Positions 23,568 to 33,769 of a stretch of DNA of 64,000 nt are shown piece by piece. Source of the DNA: Mantis religiosa (taxonomy: Eukaryota; Arthropoda; Insecta; Mantodea; Mantidae); NCBI GenBank assembly GCA_030765055.1, contig JAUKNK010000150.1, forward strand, positions 129,001 through 193,000, written 5' to 3'. Both the position numbers and the translations under genes were made by a program. Below the pieces are notes generated by a model that was given only the letters and a program-made list of their open reading frames with translations, made no database searches and was not told where the DNA came from. Position 1 is the first letter of the stretch; each line of letters opens with the position of its first letter.

Positions 23568-23890
23568 TTAACACTGGTATGCGGGTTTGCTGCACTCTAA
23601 AGCTTGAGTCTGAAGCAATGGTCCAGAAATGACAATCCCTATAGTACACCCACTAACAAACCACTCGAACAGAGCACGTTTTAGCTCGTCATAATATGTA
23701 GATTTTGTGATGTATTTCACATGCCCTGCTGTACCTTTTAACCAATGTTCTTTAATTTTTATTTTTTCAAAATCCCATAAATATTTAAACAACACAGTTA
23801 ATTATTTACCTGTACGTTTGTTCTTTTCGTTTTCTTTAATAAACTTTATTTTTATTCCTCCAATGATAATATCTTACGTTTAGAACTCAT
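23568..23890 (-). pseudogene. pogo/Tigger transposase N-terminus
   Basis: The frame starts at 23890 with MSSKRKILSLEE, a standard Tigger N-terminus, then shows a stop. It continues through IKEHWLKGTAGHVKYI and ALFEWFVSGCTIGIVISGPL, the start of the CENP-B-type domain. The order and strand agree with the element ends. Stops show it is inactive. Confidence 0.75.
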
Positions 23891-24254
23891 TTTACAGAAT
23901 TTATGTACACAGACACTATGTTTTTAAACATTACCAAAGTTCATAGTTTTCTTCTACTCGTACTTGATCACTTGTAACAACTAAACTGAAAATGAACATA
24001 CTACAAAGCAGTGGTACCCCTACCACGAGATTTGGAAGAGAGTTGATAATGCTAATGGTTTATTTTCCCTTTTGCTCTAAAGATTTCAGTTAATGATTTA
24101 TGGTTCATGGAAGTTAATATGGTTCTTGGAAGGGTCATATTTCTATGCAGGAGTTTTTATGACCATGGGTATGAATTGCATGAATTATTATACTTACAAT
24201 TTCCATCTCATAGACAAAAATAAAGAGATTAGTTAGTACAATTCTACAGGAAAG

Positions 24255-24601
24255 CTGCCTCAAAGGAGAAGCACAGAATGTTAATGAAAGTTTGCATGGA
24301 GCAAATGTCACAAAGAAGTTTTTGTATTAAGAAAGAAATTGCAAATTGCAGTGATTGCAGCTGTTAACGAATTTAATATGGGTTATAAAGATAGACTAAA
24401 TGTTGAGGCAAAAGTTTCAGCAAGCAAAGTAAGTCCTGTTAGCAAGAAAATTAGCAGTATTAGGGATAGGTGAAAGCTAAAACAAAGTGCTCAAAGTTCA
24501 TTGAGAAAATATAAATCGGCCAAGAAGCAGTGACTAAATTAAAATAAGAAGAGGATAATAAACCAAGTGAGTGGTCTTCATATAGTCCAGGAGTGTTTTG
24601 A
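24255..24601 (+). pseudogene. TTAA-element (Kolobok-like) transposase C-terminal fragment
   Basis: The plus strand reads CLKGEAQNVNESLHG, then KKLQIAVIAAVNEFNMGYKD, and ends SSYSPGVF at a TGA (24599-24601). This is the C-terminal pattern of a DDE transposase family widespread in insects, filed in Pfam, as I recall, as 'Mutator-like'. The copy at 31395 shows the same pattern. Stops and a frameshift are present. It lies in the 5' part of the pogo element and in the opposite orientation. Confidence 0.6.
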
Positions 24602-25751
24602 AACAGATAAAAAAATTGTTTATATTTAGAACTTCTAACTAGATTTTTCTTCATGTCCAAATTTAGCATTTTTACTACTCCTTATATTCCGGACACTAAA
24701 GTTTCCAATGACTTTTTTTAAGTTTTGCATATATGTATATTCCTAGATAAGTTTTCAATAAAAATTGGTATCATTATGGCTGTATATGAAAAAATTATTA
24801 ATAATGATTGGTATTGAAAAAAGAAATTTGAGAAAAATTCAAGAAAATTCTATAATATTCCTTAAATGTTCTCCTCCAGTACCATTAGACATGGGCAAAT
24901 GAGTATATACATTTATAGTTTTGTAACTATTATCTAAAGGAACCAGATTTTAAAGTTCCAATCATTTATAACAAAAATTGTAGAGAATGTAATATGTTTC
25001 CCAATGTAAAGAAATTGCAGCAAAACAATCAAATTAACATTTTTTTTGGTAAAAAGTATTGTAGATAGAAAAATGATAAAAAAGAGCCAAAAGTAACCAA
25101 ATTAAAGGGAAAGAAGGTATTAAGATAGCTCTAGGGCCTGCATACGATGCATGGAGTTTTCAAAGTAAAGAAAGTAGTGTAATTTCTATCTAAATCTTTA
25201 AAAAGTTCATTTTTCTCCACTTTCAGTTTATGAACATTTTTGTATCTTCAAAATGCTCCAACTCCTGCAATTCTAAACGAATTCGTATTAAGCTTTGCAT
25301 ACATATTCCTAAATAAATGGTTAATAAAAGTTGGTATTTTTGTTGATTTAAATTAAACAGTTTATTTATTATTGAATTTCAAATCTCAGAATTGCAAAAA
25401 AATAAGAAAAATGTAATATATTCACACATAAAAGGTTCTTTCTCCAAAAATACTTGATACGCACTTTAAAAGTATAGCAACTTTTGTAGCTGATGTTCAG
25501 AGAAACCTGAATCTAAAATTTAAAGTTTCTAAAAGAAAAACTGTATGACCTGGGACTTTTTATATAACATACAAAAATCATACTATAAAAACCACCAAAT
25601 ATTTTTTTTTTGAAAAAAAAAGCTATTTAAGATAGAAAGATGAATTTTGAAAGCTTAACTAAATTCCCTATACCCCAACTAATGACAAAATTTCAAGCAG
25701 TTCTGATATAAACTCTGGATTTTAGCATTTTTCGCAGATGCCTATCCTTAA
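24602..25751 (+). other. 3' untranslated part of the transposon fragment, AT-rich
   Basis: Non-coding and very AT-rich. A degenerate direct repeat (TTTGCATA, CATATTCCTA and GTTGGTAT-type words) occurs at about 24715-24780 and 25295-25350. A TTAA at 25748-25751 after CGCAGATGCCTATCC could be the right boundary of the inserted element; I could not find the matching left end. Confidence 0.35.
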
Positions 25752-25839
25752 GATTATAATTTTACATGCGATAAAGCTCTGATTCGATATCGTTTTCCGT
25801 TGTTTTCACCTTTCCGACATTTAGGCAGGTTTTACTGTA

Positions 25840-26660
25840 TATTCTGTTAGGTTTTCTGCGTTTTTAATATGGATATCTATGACGAGAGAAGGGAATTTGA
25901 AACATCTGTCACAAAGAATGTTTAGAAAACATTTTGTTATAGGTTTCAAATTTCAGTATGACGTATCTGTGCTAGCACTGTTGCAAAGATCGCAGCCAAG
26001 GCTGGCAGTAAACGCTCCGGTCACGTTCTGGTATTGATACGCTGACATTGCAAAGGAAAAATCAACAAGGCGCCATGATGAATGGCTCGGTGTGTCAACA
26101 GAGACCACGGAGCTATGAAAATATGAGCCCTAACGACTTCATCTGACCTGACCAACTATCTCACCTTTAATTAGATTAAAATTATGCCTCCAACAATACA
26201 TGCCAACAAGTATCAGCTGTCACTTAAAAGATTTAATAAAAATCTAATATGATTCTTTTTAATAATTCCTGAATTTGTTATTGTTCTATCTACTTTATCT
26301 TAATGCAGAGAGATAGTTGTTCAGATGTTTCTGTCATACATGTTTATAGGTACAATGGAAATAAAGCCGTGCCCTAGGTCTAAGCAAAAGTAAACGTTTT
26401 AACAGTCGCCCGCTATGTGACTGTTCTATTTGCATGGCTAAGAGGGGAAAAACCAATGCCGATTTTCTATTTGAAAAAAGTGCATGTAATTACACATTAG
26501 AGCCAATAGGAGGGAATATCTCCAGAATGAGGAACTGAGACATAATCTTAACCATACAAAATTGTAACTATGAAAGCAGGCAGTTGTTTTATCTCAGTTT
26601 TAACAGCAATATAAAAGCCATCAGGAATAAAGAGACGTCCAGAAGAGGCTATAATAAACT
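25840..26660. other. no gene seen
   Basis: No recognisable frames, ends or repeats. Confidence 0.4.
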
Positions 26661-26739
26661 GTACGAGTACGTCCAGAAAGAAAGTTCTGTTTGGTAATGC
26701 AACTAACTTGTGTACATATACAGAAAAATTGTTTATTGC

Positions 26740-27200
26740 ACAAAATTCTACAACTGTTAAACTACTTCTCCACATAACTGCTGAAATTTTCCAGGTATTT
26801 GTCATAGCGAGGCACAAGTTTTTGTATACCTTCTTCATAGAAGTTTGCCGCCTGTGTCTTCAACCAGTTGGAAACATTTTCTTTCAGCTCTTCGACATTG
26901 TTGAAGTGTTGACCGCCAAGGAAAGATTTGAGATGCAAAAGCAGATGAAAGTCGCTAGGACTGAGGTCAGGGCTGTACGGGTTGTGGTCAAACACGTTCT
27001 AGTTTAATCCCTGTAGGATGTTTTCGTCCCATTTGCGGTGTGTGGTCGTGCGTTGTCGTGAAGAAACACAACAACTTTTGACACCGCAAATTACCCAATA
27101 AATTTCAATTTGTTTCACTTTCCTAGCATTCAGGAAAGGAAGCACAAATCTGAATTCACAAGCGGCGGGATTTTCAATAAACATCGACATTATAAACAAG
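26740..27200 (-). pseudogene. mariner transposase, middle deleted
   Basis: The minus strand gives PAACEFRFVLPFLNARKVKQ, a typical mariner N-terminus. After about 35 codons it jumps to the second catalytic motif LHDNARPH (about 27050, in another frame). Then come YSPDLSPSDFHLLLHLK with the third Asp and NFYEEGIQKLVPRYDKYLE. The first catalytic Asp and most of the DNA-binding region are gone. Such deletion derivatives move only with help from an intact transposase. Confidence 0.75.
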
Positions 27201-27263
27201 CCCAACAAAGCATACGTGGCTGACAGCGATCTCACAATGGCGCACGTTTCTTCTCCTTGATAC

Positions 27264-27748
27264 TATCGCGGCAACTGGCAATAAAGTTTCGGCACAAATA
27301 GAAAACAGACGGCGGATATTGTTTCACGGAAATAAAGAGCTTGCGTAAGCATTTAACGATAGCGCGGTTAGTGTAAACAGATAGCTGGCAACAAACATAG
27401 CTGAGATAAAAGACTTGCCGGCCAAGACAGGGTTTCACGTTTCCAGAAGGTGATAGAATATTCGGATTACGTCATTAGATGCCTTGTTTATTCCAGAAAA
27501 TCTAGTGATTGTGCAGAATAGTCTGGAATTCATGATTGGGTGTATAAAAAGAAGCCATGGCTAGTGATGAGTCACTTCTGTAACAAGAGTGTTGTTGTAA
27601 AGAGAGCTGATCAGAACGTTGTTTGTTGTGGTGTATATGTGACGTAATAATGGTACGAGAGAATTGATCAGTGTATTTCTACGGAAATAGAGAACATTTA
27701 GAATTTCTGCAAATTTGACTTTTAATTCTACTAATCCACAAAGTCACA
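27264..27748 (+). repeat. solo LTR (485 bp), second gypsy sub-family
   Basis: It starts TATCGCGGC (first bases TG changed to TA) and ends AAAGTCACA, flanked by ATAC on both sides (27260-27263 and 27749-27752). It contains a TATAAAA-like box near 27541 and GGAAAT near 27681. It matches the solo LTR at 33310. Confidence 0.85.
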
Positions 27749-27843
27749 ATACATAGCGTCTACCGCGCATGTGTGGAACTGCGATCGCAGCGCTGCAGCG
27801 GAGATAAATTGAAACAGAACTTACTTTCTGGACGCCCCTTGTA

Positions 27844-28221
27844 TTATGATTATAATAGATTAAGGTGATTATAAGTTTAAAATAGTTACCTATTCTTGTG
27901 TAAATAAAACTTTTCAAAAACTTTTTAGAAATTTGATATAAAATTTCTTACTGACAATAAATAAGTATCAAAAATCTATTACATTTTCTTGAAAAAAGAC
28001 AACATTTCAGATATTAAAAAAAGCTGGCAATTATCAATCTAGCTGTTGAAAGTGCGATCATATTTCAGTGGTTGGAACAAACCTAATTTGGGTAAAACAG
28101 TGAAGGAATATTTCAGGAAAATTAAATGCTAATTGAACCGGTGGACCTCATTGTTGTTGACAATATCGTTTTGAAATAGAAGCATTTTGACCTTCAGGAA
28201 AGACACTACCTTACCTTCCTC
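27844..28221. other. no clear gene; upstream part of a piggyBac remnant
   Basis: AT-rich with no readable motif. The last 100 bases may be degraded piggyBac coding sequence. Confidence 0.3.
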
Positions 28222-28473
28222 CATCCCAAACAAAGAAATGTGATTCTTTTATCTTCACTGCATAATGATGTAACAATTGATCCTGACACTACAGATAAAA
28301 AAACAACAACCATAATCACCTTTTAAAAGTCAACAAAGGGAGTGGTTGACACTGCAGACGAAATATGTGCTATATTTGACGTGTCTCGGAACACTAAGCG
28401 ATGTAAAATGGTGATATTCTTTTACCTTGCGGAACATAAGTGGCATCACTTCCCAAATCATATAATTGGGTAA
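28222..28473 (+). pseudogene. piggyBac transposase fragment
   Basis: One frame with a single internal TAA (28324) reads NVILLSSLHND, then KSTKGVVDTADEI and FDVSRNTKRC, and ends at a TAA at 28471. The VDTAD motif carries the third catalytic Asp of piggyBac-type transposases. What precedes and follows is not recognisable, and no TTAA-flanked ends are visible. Confidence 0.65.
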
Positions 28474-28619
28474 TGGATTAGAACCAGTGTGAAGGAGCAA
28501 CTATCACACGAACCTGTTACCTATAGGAGCTCTTAGGGGAGGGGATCCGTCCCCTAGGGTAAGGTCCAGCTGGGGCATGTCCCGCTCCGGAGCCTATAGC
28601 CTATTTTCCGCTCAACCAT

Positions 28620-28999
28620 GCCCATCCGTCACAAACTCCAGCTGTATCGGGTGATTCTCTACGGCTGTGAGATGTGGGGAACACTGGCTAATACCACTTT
28701 CGTCAGGCTCCAGTCGCTGCGGAACAGGGCACTTCGCATCATATACTATACAGACTGGAGATTTCCTGCTCATATCCTGCATTAGCACTCCCAGATCCCG
28801 TACATTGTCGATGTCATCCGCGAGAAGGCACGATCAATGTAGGACAAAATCGAAAATCACAACAACCCTTTGGTGAACTCCCTGGGTAGACATGACCCGA
28901 CGGAACAAAGACGCTTGCCATCCTTCAAACTACCAAGAGACGTCTTGGGCCCCTTGGTTAACCCAAGAGAAACCCCAGATGTCTGCAGGACCCATTTTT
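28620..28999 (+). pseudogene. jockey-type LINE ORF2 C-terminus
   Basis: The frame reads LQLYRVILYGCEMWG, then LQSLRNRALRIIYYTDWRFPA and a VIREKAR region, and stops at a TAG near 29000. These are the post-polymerase motifs of jockey-superfamily LINEs. Two in-frame stops interrupt it. The clade beyond jockey-type is uncertain. Confidence 0.6.
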
Positions 29000-29000
29000 A

Positions 29001-29305
29001 GGCCTGATGGCTCAAGCTATTTGCAACCCGTAACCAAAACGTAGCAAAACATTAAAATCGTGTTTCCCAAAACGGGGAACGCCTAAATGCAGCAGCCTTT
29101 TGAGAGCACTCAAGGGCATCCCATTCCAAATTTCCCAAATAATTCAAACACCCTAGAAGAACATTCCACCACAATAATCATTTCGCAGGTAAAGCCGCAA
29201 AGCGTTAGGTACTGCGTCATTAAGATACCCTGACGGGGAGAAGTCCCGCCCGACTAGAACTACCTCTGGACCTCAGCTGCTGTGGTGCGAGCGCTGCGGA
29301 CCCTT
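29001..29305. other. LINE 3' flank; no gene seen
   Basis: No motif recognised. It may be the 3' untranslated end of the LINE fragment above. Confidence 0.3.
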
Positions 29306-29725
29306 AGCACTCGTGATACCTCTGACGTTACTAGAGGAACCTCGGGCCGAACTGCCGAGCCCCTCCCAATGGGGAGTTGTTAGGATTGGGTTGGACTCGA
29401 GGGGGCAGTGTGTTCTCGACACCCAAGGGGAACTGGGTACTTCCGGCCAGGCTACGGCCGCCCGTAGGGGGTAGAGGTTTGCCTCATAAGTCCCAGGTGC
29501 CTGCAGACCTAGTAGAAGATGTGCTAGATCACCAGGCGACCCCACCGAGGTTTGCGGTATTCTTCCCTGCGGGGTTGATGCGCGTAAGTGGCGTATCCAC
29601 TTCCATCCCATCTTTACATTGTTGTTATCAGGAGGGGGCTTTTAAGAAATCAGGTATTGCCCTATGGAAAGAGCCCCGGAGTTATCCATCGCTCCCGGGT
29701 TGAAGGAGGCCAGGGTCCTAGGACC
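29306..29725 (+). repeat. unclassified GC-rich interspersed repeat, shorter copy
   Basis: It matches 18964-19165 and 19731-19950, with the 567 bp between those blocks missing. The joint lies at CTGCAGA (29501-29507), a word that flanks the missing block in the longer copy. Confidence 0.55.
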
Positions 29726-30081
29726 TAAGGGTCTTGGACTAATTGGGTATAACCTCTGCACTTAACCTTTAGGAGAGAGAGCCAGAAGCAGAATGAAAAG
29801 TGTTTGAGTGCCTCTAGATCTTCAACGAAAACTAGGGATATTTCAACCAAACATGGAGGAAGAAACCCAAGATGAACCATATCCTGGGTCAAGGACGAAA
29901 AGGTGTGCAGTATGTGCACATTGCACCCTCTGCTGCTACACTTAACATTGCGCCTGCCGGAAGGTTAATAAAATATGGTAAGTGAAATATCTTTGAAGAA
30001 TGGGAAGAAGTGGAAAATCTTTCTATTTTGTAATCCTTTTGTTTCTTGAAAATAAAAGAAGGTGTATGTGTTCCGTAAAAG
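29726..30081. other. no gene seen
   Basis: No recognisable frame or repeat. Confidence 0.35.
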
Positions 30082-30419
30082 TACAAAGGTGGCCAAATTA
30101 GTAGACTAAGCTGAATTTCAGTCATAAAATTAACATATTTTAACCTTACCCCGAATTAGTGACAACATTGTATGTAACAATGATTGAATGATACATTAGA
30201 ATAATTCAGGGATATTTTATGATGATTTGAGGGATGTTTTGTAAGCATATGTTGGTATAACTGCTAAGATAACTGTCAGCTGCTGTAAGAGTACATTTAT
30301 TGTGTGTATTTAATAAGGGCTCAGTTTATTGCACATTTCAAACGTTTATCTTTAGAACTCTTGGCTTTATTTTGTGAGTTGACTTCTTCTATATTGTACT
30401 GAAGGTATGCATGCAGTGA

Positions 30420-31180
30420 AAGACTAGAGAACTTGTAAGATTTAATGTTGAAGGAAATTTGAGGTTATGGGAAGGAACACCTAGAAAAGTTGGTATTACG
30501 AGGGTACTAATAGCAGAAGGACGGTATGCATAAAATAAAATAGCACAAAGGCTCAAAATAACATCAAATTCTGTAAACAGAATTAAACAAATGGATGAAA
30601 ACAATGTGATAGATCAGACACAGTAAGGCATGAAATGCGGTCGAGAAAGCAAGTTGAGCCCTAGAGATGGAAGAAATGTTATGGCTGAAGCACGCAGAAA
30701 CCAAAAGTCCACTAGTAGAGACTTGAGTAGCTTAGAAGTATAAGCAAGAACTATCAGGAGAACCCTGTTCTATGACGGTTTGAAGGCTCGAAGACCCAGA
30801 AGGAAAACAAAGCTCACGGCAGATATGGCAAGAAAGAGGCCCGACTTGGCAAAGGGAATTCAACATTGGTCTTCTGATGACTGGGAAAAGGTAATTAAAT
30901 GGCTACACCCTGTCACTCTTTTTCACAAAGATAATTTAATTTAATAGCCAGATTCAATTATGGTTCACCTCTGTAGACTATACAAAGGTATTTTTTGAGA
31001 TACGTTATTAAGGATATTGTTGACCAATAGCTGCCATTAATATCAGTTTCTCTATCCAGGTGTGCTTTAGTGATGAATCCACGTTTGAAGTTACTGACGA
31101 AAGCAGTGAATATGTCCGGAGGACATCCTCAGTGTGTGCAACCAACTGTGAATTACCCTTCAGGGTGATGGTTCGGAGCG
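30420..31180 (+). pseudogene. Tc1 transposase, N-terminal half
   Basis: Frames include KIAQRLKITSNSVNRIKQ, the helix-turn-helix, TSRDLSS and ARTIRRTLFYDGLKARRP of the second DNA-binding part. GIQHWSSDDWEK then leads across an intron to VCFSDESTFEV, which carries the first catalytic Asp. Stops occur in the N-terminal part. The coding resumes at 32594 after the TTAA-flanked insert. Confidence 0.75.
30891..31059 (+). other. probable GT-AG intron (169 bp) in the Tc1 transposase
   Basis: The codons for DWEK end in AAG at 30890, followed by GTAATT. The segment ends in a pyrimidine-rich stretch and CCAG at 31059, and the frame resumes as VCFSDES. Removing it restores the usual spacing before the catalytic Asp. 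Inside it stands a CACCTCTGTA...TACAAAGGT word pair resembling this element's own two ends. Confidence 0.65.
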
Positions 31181-31267
31181 TTAAGGGCACTGGGAGGTCG
31201 ATGGGCTTCGAAAAATCGAATTTTTGTTGATAGTGTTAAAAAATTATATAATTCTTCAGCTTTGAAA

Positions 31268-31269
<2 letters not shown>

Positions 31270-31311
<42 letters not shown>
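31270..31311. repeat. TA microsatellite
   Basis: A pure TA run inside the TTAA-flanked element. Confidence 0.95.
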
Positions 31312-31317
<6 letters not shown>

Positions 31318-31394
31318 ATATCAGCTGGTACTAAAGCCCTTTAATCCATCAATGTAAAGATGACGGCGCACCGACACGCCCACTTACTGATGTA

Positions 31395-32091
31395 GTATGA
31401 TGGGAAAGATTCTTCCAGATGGCAAACCACTTGCAGGTAGTGGAAGACTAACAGACAGTGAGAGTGACCTCCTCCAGCAGTATCTATGGACTAGCTATCA
31501 GAAGAAACGCCAGTAAAACAATTGCAGAAATGAAACAACATATTTGGGCCATTCATTTTCATAAATTATACACAGATAGTAAACCACAGCATGGTTTGTG
31601 TCCTAAAGGTGAAGATACACGGTGTGGCTTTCAAAGAGCTCAGATTAGGAAAGAAATTTATTAACATAAACAGTCTCTTACAGAAGAAGTTCTTTTGGCA
31701 ATTAAACCAGTATTTAGGGAACTTTCTCAAGATGATTTATTGAGAAAGTGCTTGCACGGTCGAACCCAAAACCCAAATGAAAGTTTTCACCATATAATAT
31801 GGGAAAGAATTCCAAAAACTGTGCATGTTGGGCCAAAACTTTAAAATTGGTGTATATCATAGTGCTATTTATTATAGTGATGGGTGGAGTGGTAGGCATA
31901 AAGTAATGACAAAAATGGGCATAAAGTTGGTGAAAATATGAGGGCAGCATGTCTAAAAACAAAGACGTGCGTCGACTCTCAGAGGCAAAAGAACACCTCA
32001 GTTGCCTGAAAGTAGAACTAGAAGTAAGAAAAGGAAAAGAAAAGATGAGGAAAACCTAACTGAGCAGGAATATGAAGAAGGCATGTTCTGA
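31395..32091 (+). pseudogene. TTAA-element transposase, C-terminal part
   Basis: Recognisable blocks in order are GKPLAGSGRLTDSESDLLQQ, YGLAIRRNASKTIAEMKQHI, then HGLCPKGEDTRCGFQRAQI and RKCLHGRTQNPNESFHHI. These match the C-terminal half of a transposase family common in insects, which I recall being filed in Pfam as 'Mutator-like'. Frameshifts and stops occur, and the N-terminal half with the first catalytic residues is missing. The true superfamily should follow the TTAA target preference, so I favour Kolobok; this remains an inference. Confidence 0.65.
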
Positions 32092-32593
32092 GAGTATCTA
32101 TAATATAAAAAGAATGGCGCCTTTGATCGTTATTTCCCTAACCCTTGATTTTTCATATATTAGGCGCATATATTGTCAAAAACTATAAAAGATATTGATA
32201 TAAAATTTTTAGTTTTTTATCACAACTAAATAATTTTTCATGTGCATAATATTAAGTATGTATGCTTTTTATTTAGTTTAGATTATAAAACTGTGTCTTA
32301 TGTTACGTAGGAAAGAGATTGGTCCCTATAGCTTTAAATTCCTACAAGGAACCTAGACCTGAAGTATAGGGTGTAATACTTTTTTAAGGATACACAGGTT
32401 GCTATATGTCCGTTTTGCAAGGAACTGTATGGACTTAATGTAAATATTATACAGTTGTTAAATGCACACATCCTTATACCATAATCATACCAAATGTCAA
32501 TTTCTTGCAAAGTTTAGTTTTTTGTATATTTATATTTTAATATTGTTAAAAACTAGTCCTGTCTGGGTAAAAATAACCTCCCAGTTCCCTTAA

Positions 32594-32985
32594 CTCTGTC
32601 CATGCCACTGGAAGTTTGTACATTGTTGGGAGTACCATGAGGCAAGATCGGTACCTTGGAGTTCTTCAAACCCGACTCCTACCCCAGATAAGGGATTGGT
32701 TCGGATATTATTAATGTACTTTTATGCACGATGGTGCACCATGTCACAAAGTCAAGAAAATAATACAATTGTAGTGATTTAGACATTTCAGTGCTTCCAT
32801 GGCCAGGAAATAGTCCTGATATGAGCCCGAGCGATAATGTTTGATCCATTGTGAAGAGGAAAATCAAGACAACCCACATTACAACTAAAACCCAACTTAT
32901 CGAGACACTTATAAATATCTGGTATGTGATGCGGATACTACAAATAAGTGTAAAACATTGGTTGAGGGCATGCCTAACCAAATAA
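32594..32985 (+). pseudogene. Tc1 transposase, C-terminal half
   Basis: Blocks are GSTMRQDRYLGVLQTRLLPQ, FMHDGAPCHKVKKI with the second catalytic Asp (32730) and WPGNSPDMSPSDNV with the third acidic residue (32833), which is Asp here where Tc1 usually has Glu. A TGA replaces the Trp that normally follows NV. Spacing of the two acids is about 34 codons, with a frameshift between. Confidence 0.7.
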
Positions 32986-33235
32986 AAATGTTAATTTTGA
33001 AAAAAAGGAATGTATACCAAGTACTGGCTCAAGTTTCTGTACCATACATGCATCTGAGAGCTTATGTATTAATATTAAGTAAAAAAGAAGGTTCTCAGAG
33101 CTTTAGTCTAATAATATAGCCACCTCTGTATGCTATGAACTTTTATATTTAGTTAATAACCTGGATTATTATCACTTCAGGTTCCATTTCTTACCTTTTA
33201 AACCTTTCTTGGACTTGTGGAAATATTTCACAACA

Positions 33236-33309
33236 AAAATTAGGTAAAACTATTCAGCCGTTCTCGAGTTATTGCAAGACTAACAAACGTCAAGTCGTTA
33301 TATATATAT
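33236..33309 (+). repeat. RTE/SINE-like 3' tail
   Basis: The text AGCCGTTCTCGAGTTATTGC, followed by ACAAACG and a TA run, resembles the 3' tails of RTE-type LINEs and their SINEs. The TA run is interrupted by the solo LTR at 33310. Confidence 0.4.
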
Positions 33310-33769
33310 AGTGACTTTTTGGGTTCGTAGAATTAAAAGGCCGAGTTGCAGAAATTAAAAATCTCCTTTATTTTCGTAGAAATACTCTTATAGATTGCAG
33401 CAGCAATACGTTACATACATCATCAGTCTACCAAGGTCGATCACAATAACAAACCGTGACAGCAGATTACATCCTTAGCTCTTGTTACACAGCTGGCTGT
33501 CTCTCATTTCACAACACCGTTTCACAACTGACTCTTTGTGAGCCGTCACGTCCTTAAATACCTAATTCGTAATTCGAGACTTTCAGAAGAATAAAGAAAC
33601 CGAATATTCAAGATATCACCAGAAATTTCCATTTATCTCTGACTTTTTGTTTCGGTAAGTCTTTTATCACAAGCGCTATGTTTATCTGCTTATGCAAGCT
33701 CGTTATCTACGTGAAACCTATCCGTTCCTTTGTATGCCAAGCTGCCTTATCGCGATCGGGTTCGCGACA
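33310..33769 (-). repeat. solo LTR (about 460 bp), second gypsy sub-family
   Basis: It begins AGTGACTTTTTGGGTTCG and ends TTCGCGACA, and matches the LTR at 27264 in reverse orientation. Flanks ATAT and AAAT differ by one base, so the target duplication is imperfect. Confidence 0.8.

Larger units (their letters stand above)
22242..25837 (-). mobile_element. pogo/Tigger element with internal insertions
   Basis: Both ends start CAGTAAAACCT, a classic pogo/Tigger terminus, flanked by TA (22240-22241 and 25838-25839). Transposase pieces lie on the minus strand in the right order from the right end. The span of 3.6 kb is enlarged by a block of unknown DNA within the DNA-binding domain and by a separate transposon remnant in the 5' untranslated part. 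The catalytic domain is missing. The element starts only two bases beyond the duplicated TA of the Tc1 at 20649-22235. Confidence 0.75.
26664..27841 (-). mobile_element. internally deleted mariner holding a solo LTR
   Basis: The outer ends share GTCCAGAAAG(A/T)AAGTTCTGTTT in inverted orientation and are flanked by TA (26662-26663 and 27842-27843). The transposase lies on the minus strand and lacks its middle. A 485-bp solo LTR (27264-27748) sits in the 5' untranslated region. Confidence 0.8.
31185..32589 (+). mobile_element. TTAA-flanked DNA transposon (Kolobok-like), 1405 bp
   Basis: The ends are inverted repeats GGGCACTGGGAGGT and GGGAACTGGGAGGT, flanked by TTAA at 31181-31184 and 32590-32593. 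Removing the element and one TTAA brings the two halves of the Tc1 transposase together in the same reading frame, which proves both the boundaries and the 4-bp TTAA duplication. It encodes a DDE-type transposase remnant. TTAA targets are known for piggyBac and Kolobok; the protein is not piggyBac-like. Confidence 0.8.
30084..33128 (+). mobile_element. Tc1-like element split by a TTAA-flanked element
   Basis: The ends start CAAAGGTGGCCAAATTAGTA and CAGAGGTGGCTATATTATTA (inverted) and are flanked by TA (30082-30083 and 33129-33130). Without the 1405-bp insert and one duplicated TTAA, the Tc1 is about 1.64 kb, a normal size. The transposase is split in two, with an intron in the first half. Confidence 0.85.

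Noticed and set aside
24440..24476. TTAGGGATAGG considered as the left end matching the TTAA edge at 25748
   Set aside because: It lies inside the recognised transposase coding region, so it cannot be the element's terminus.
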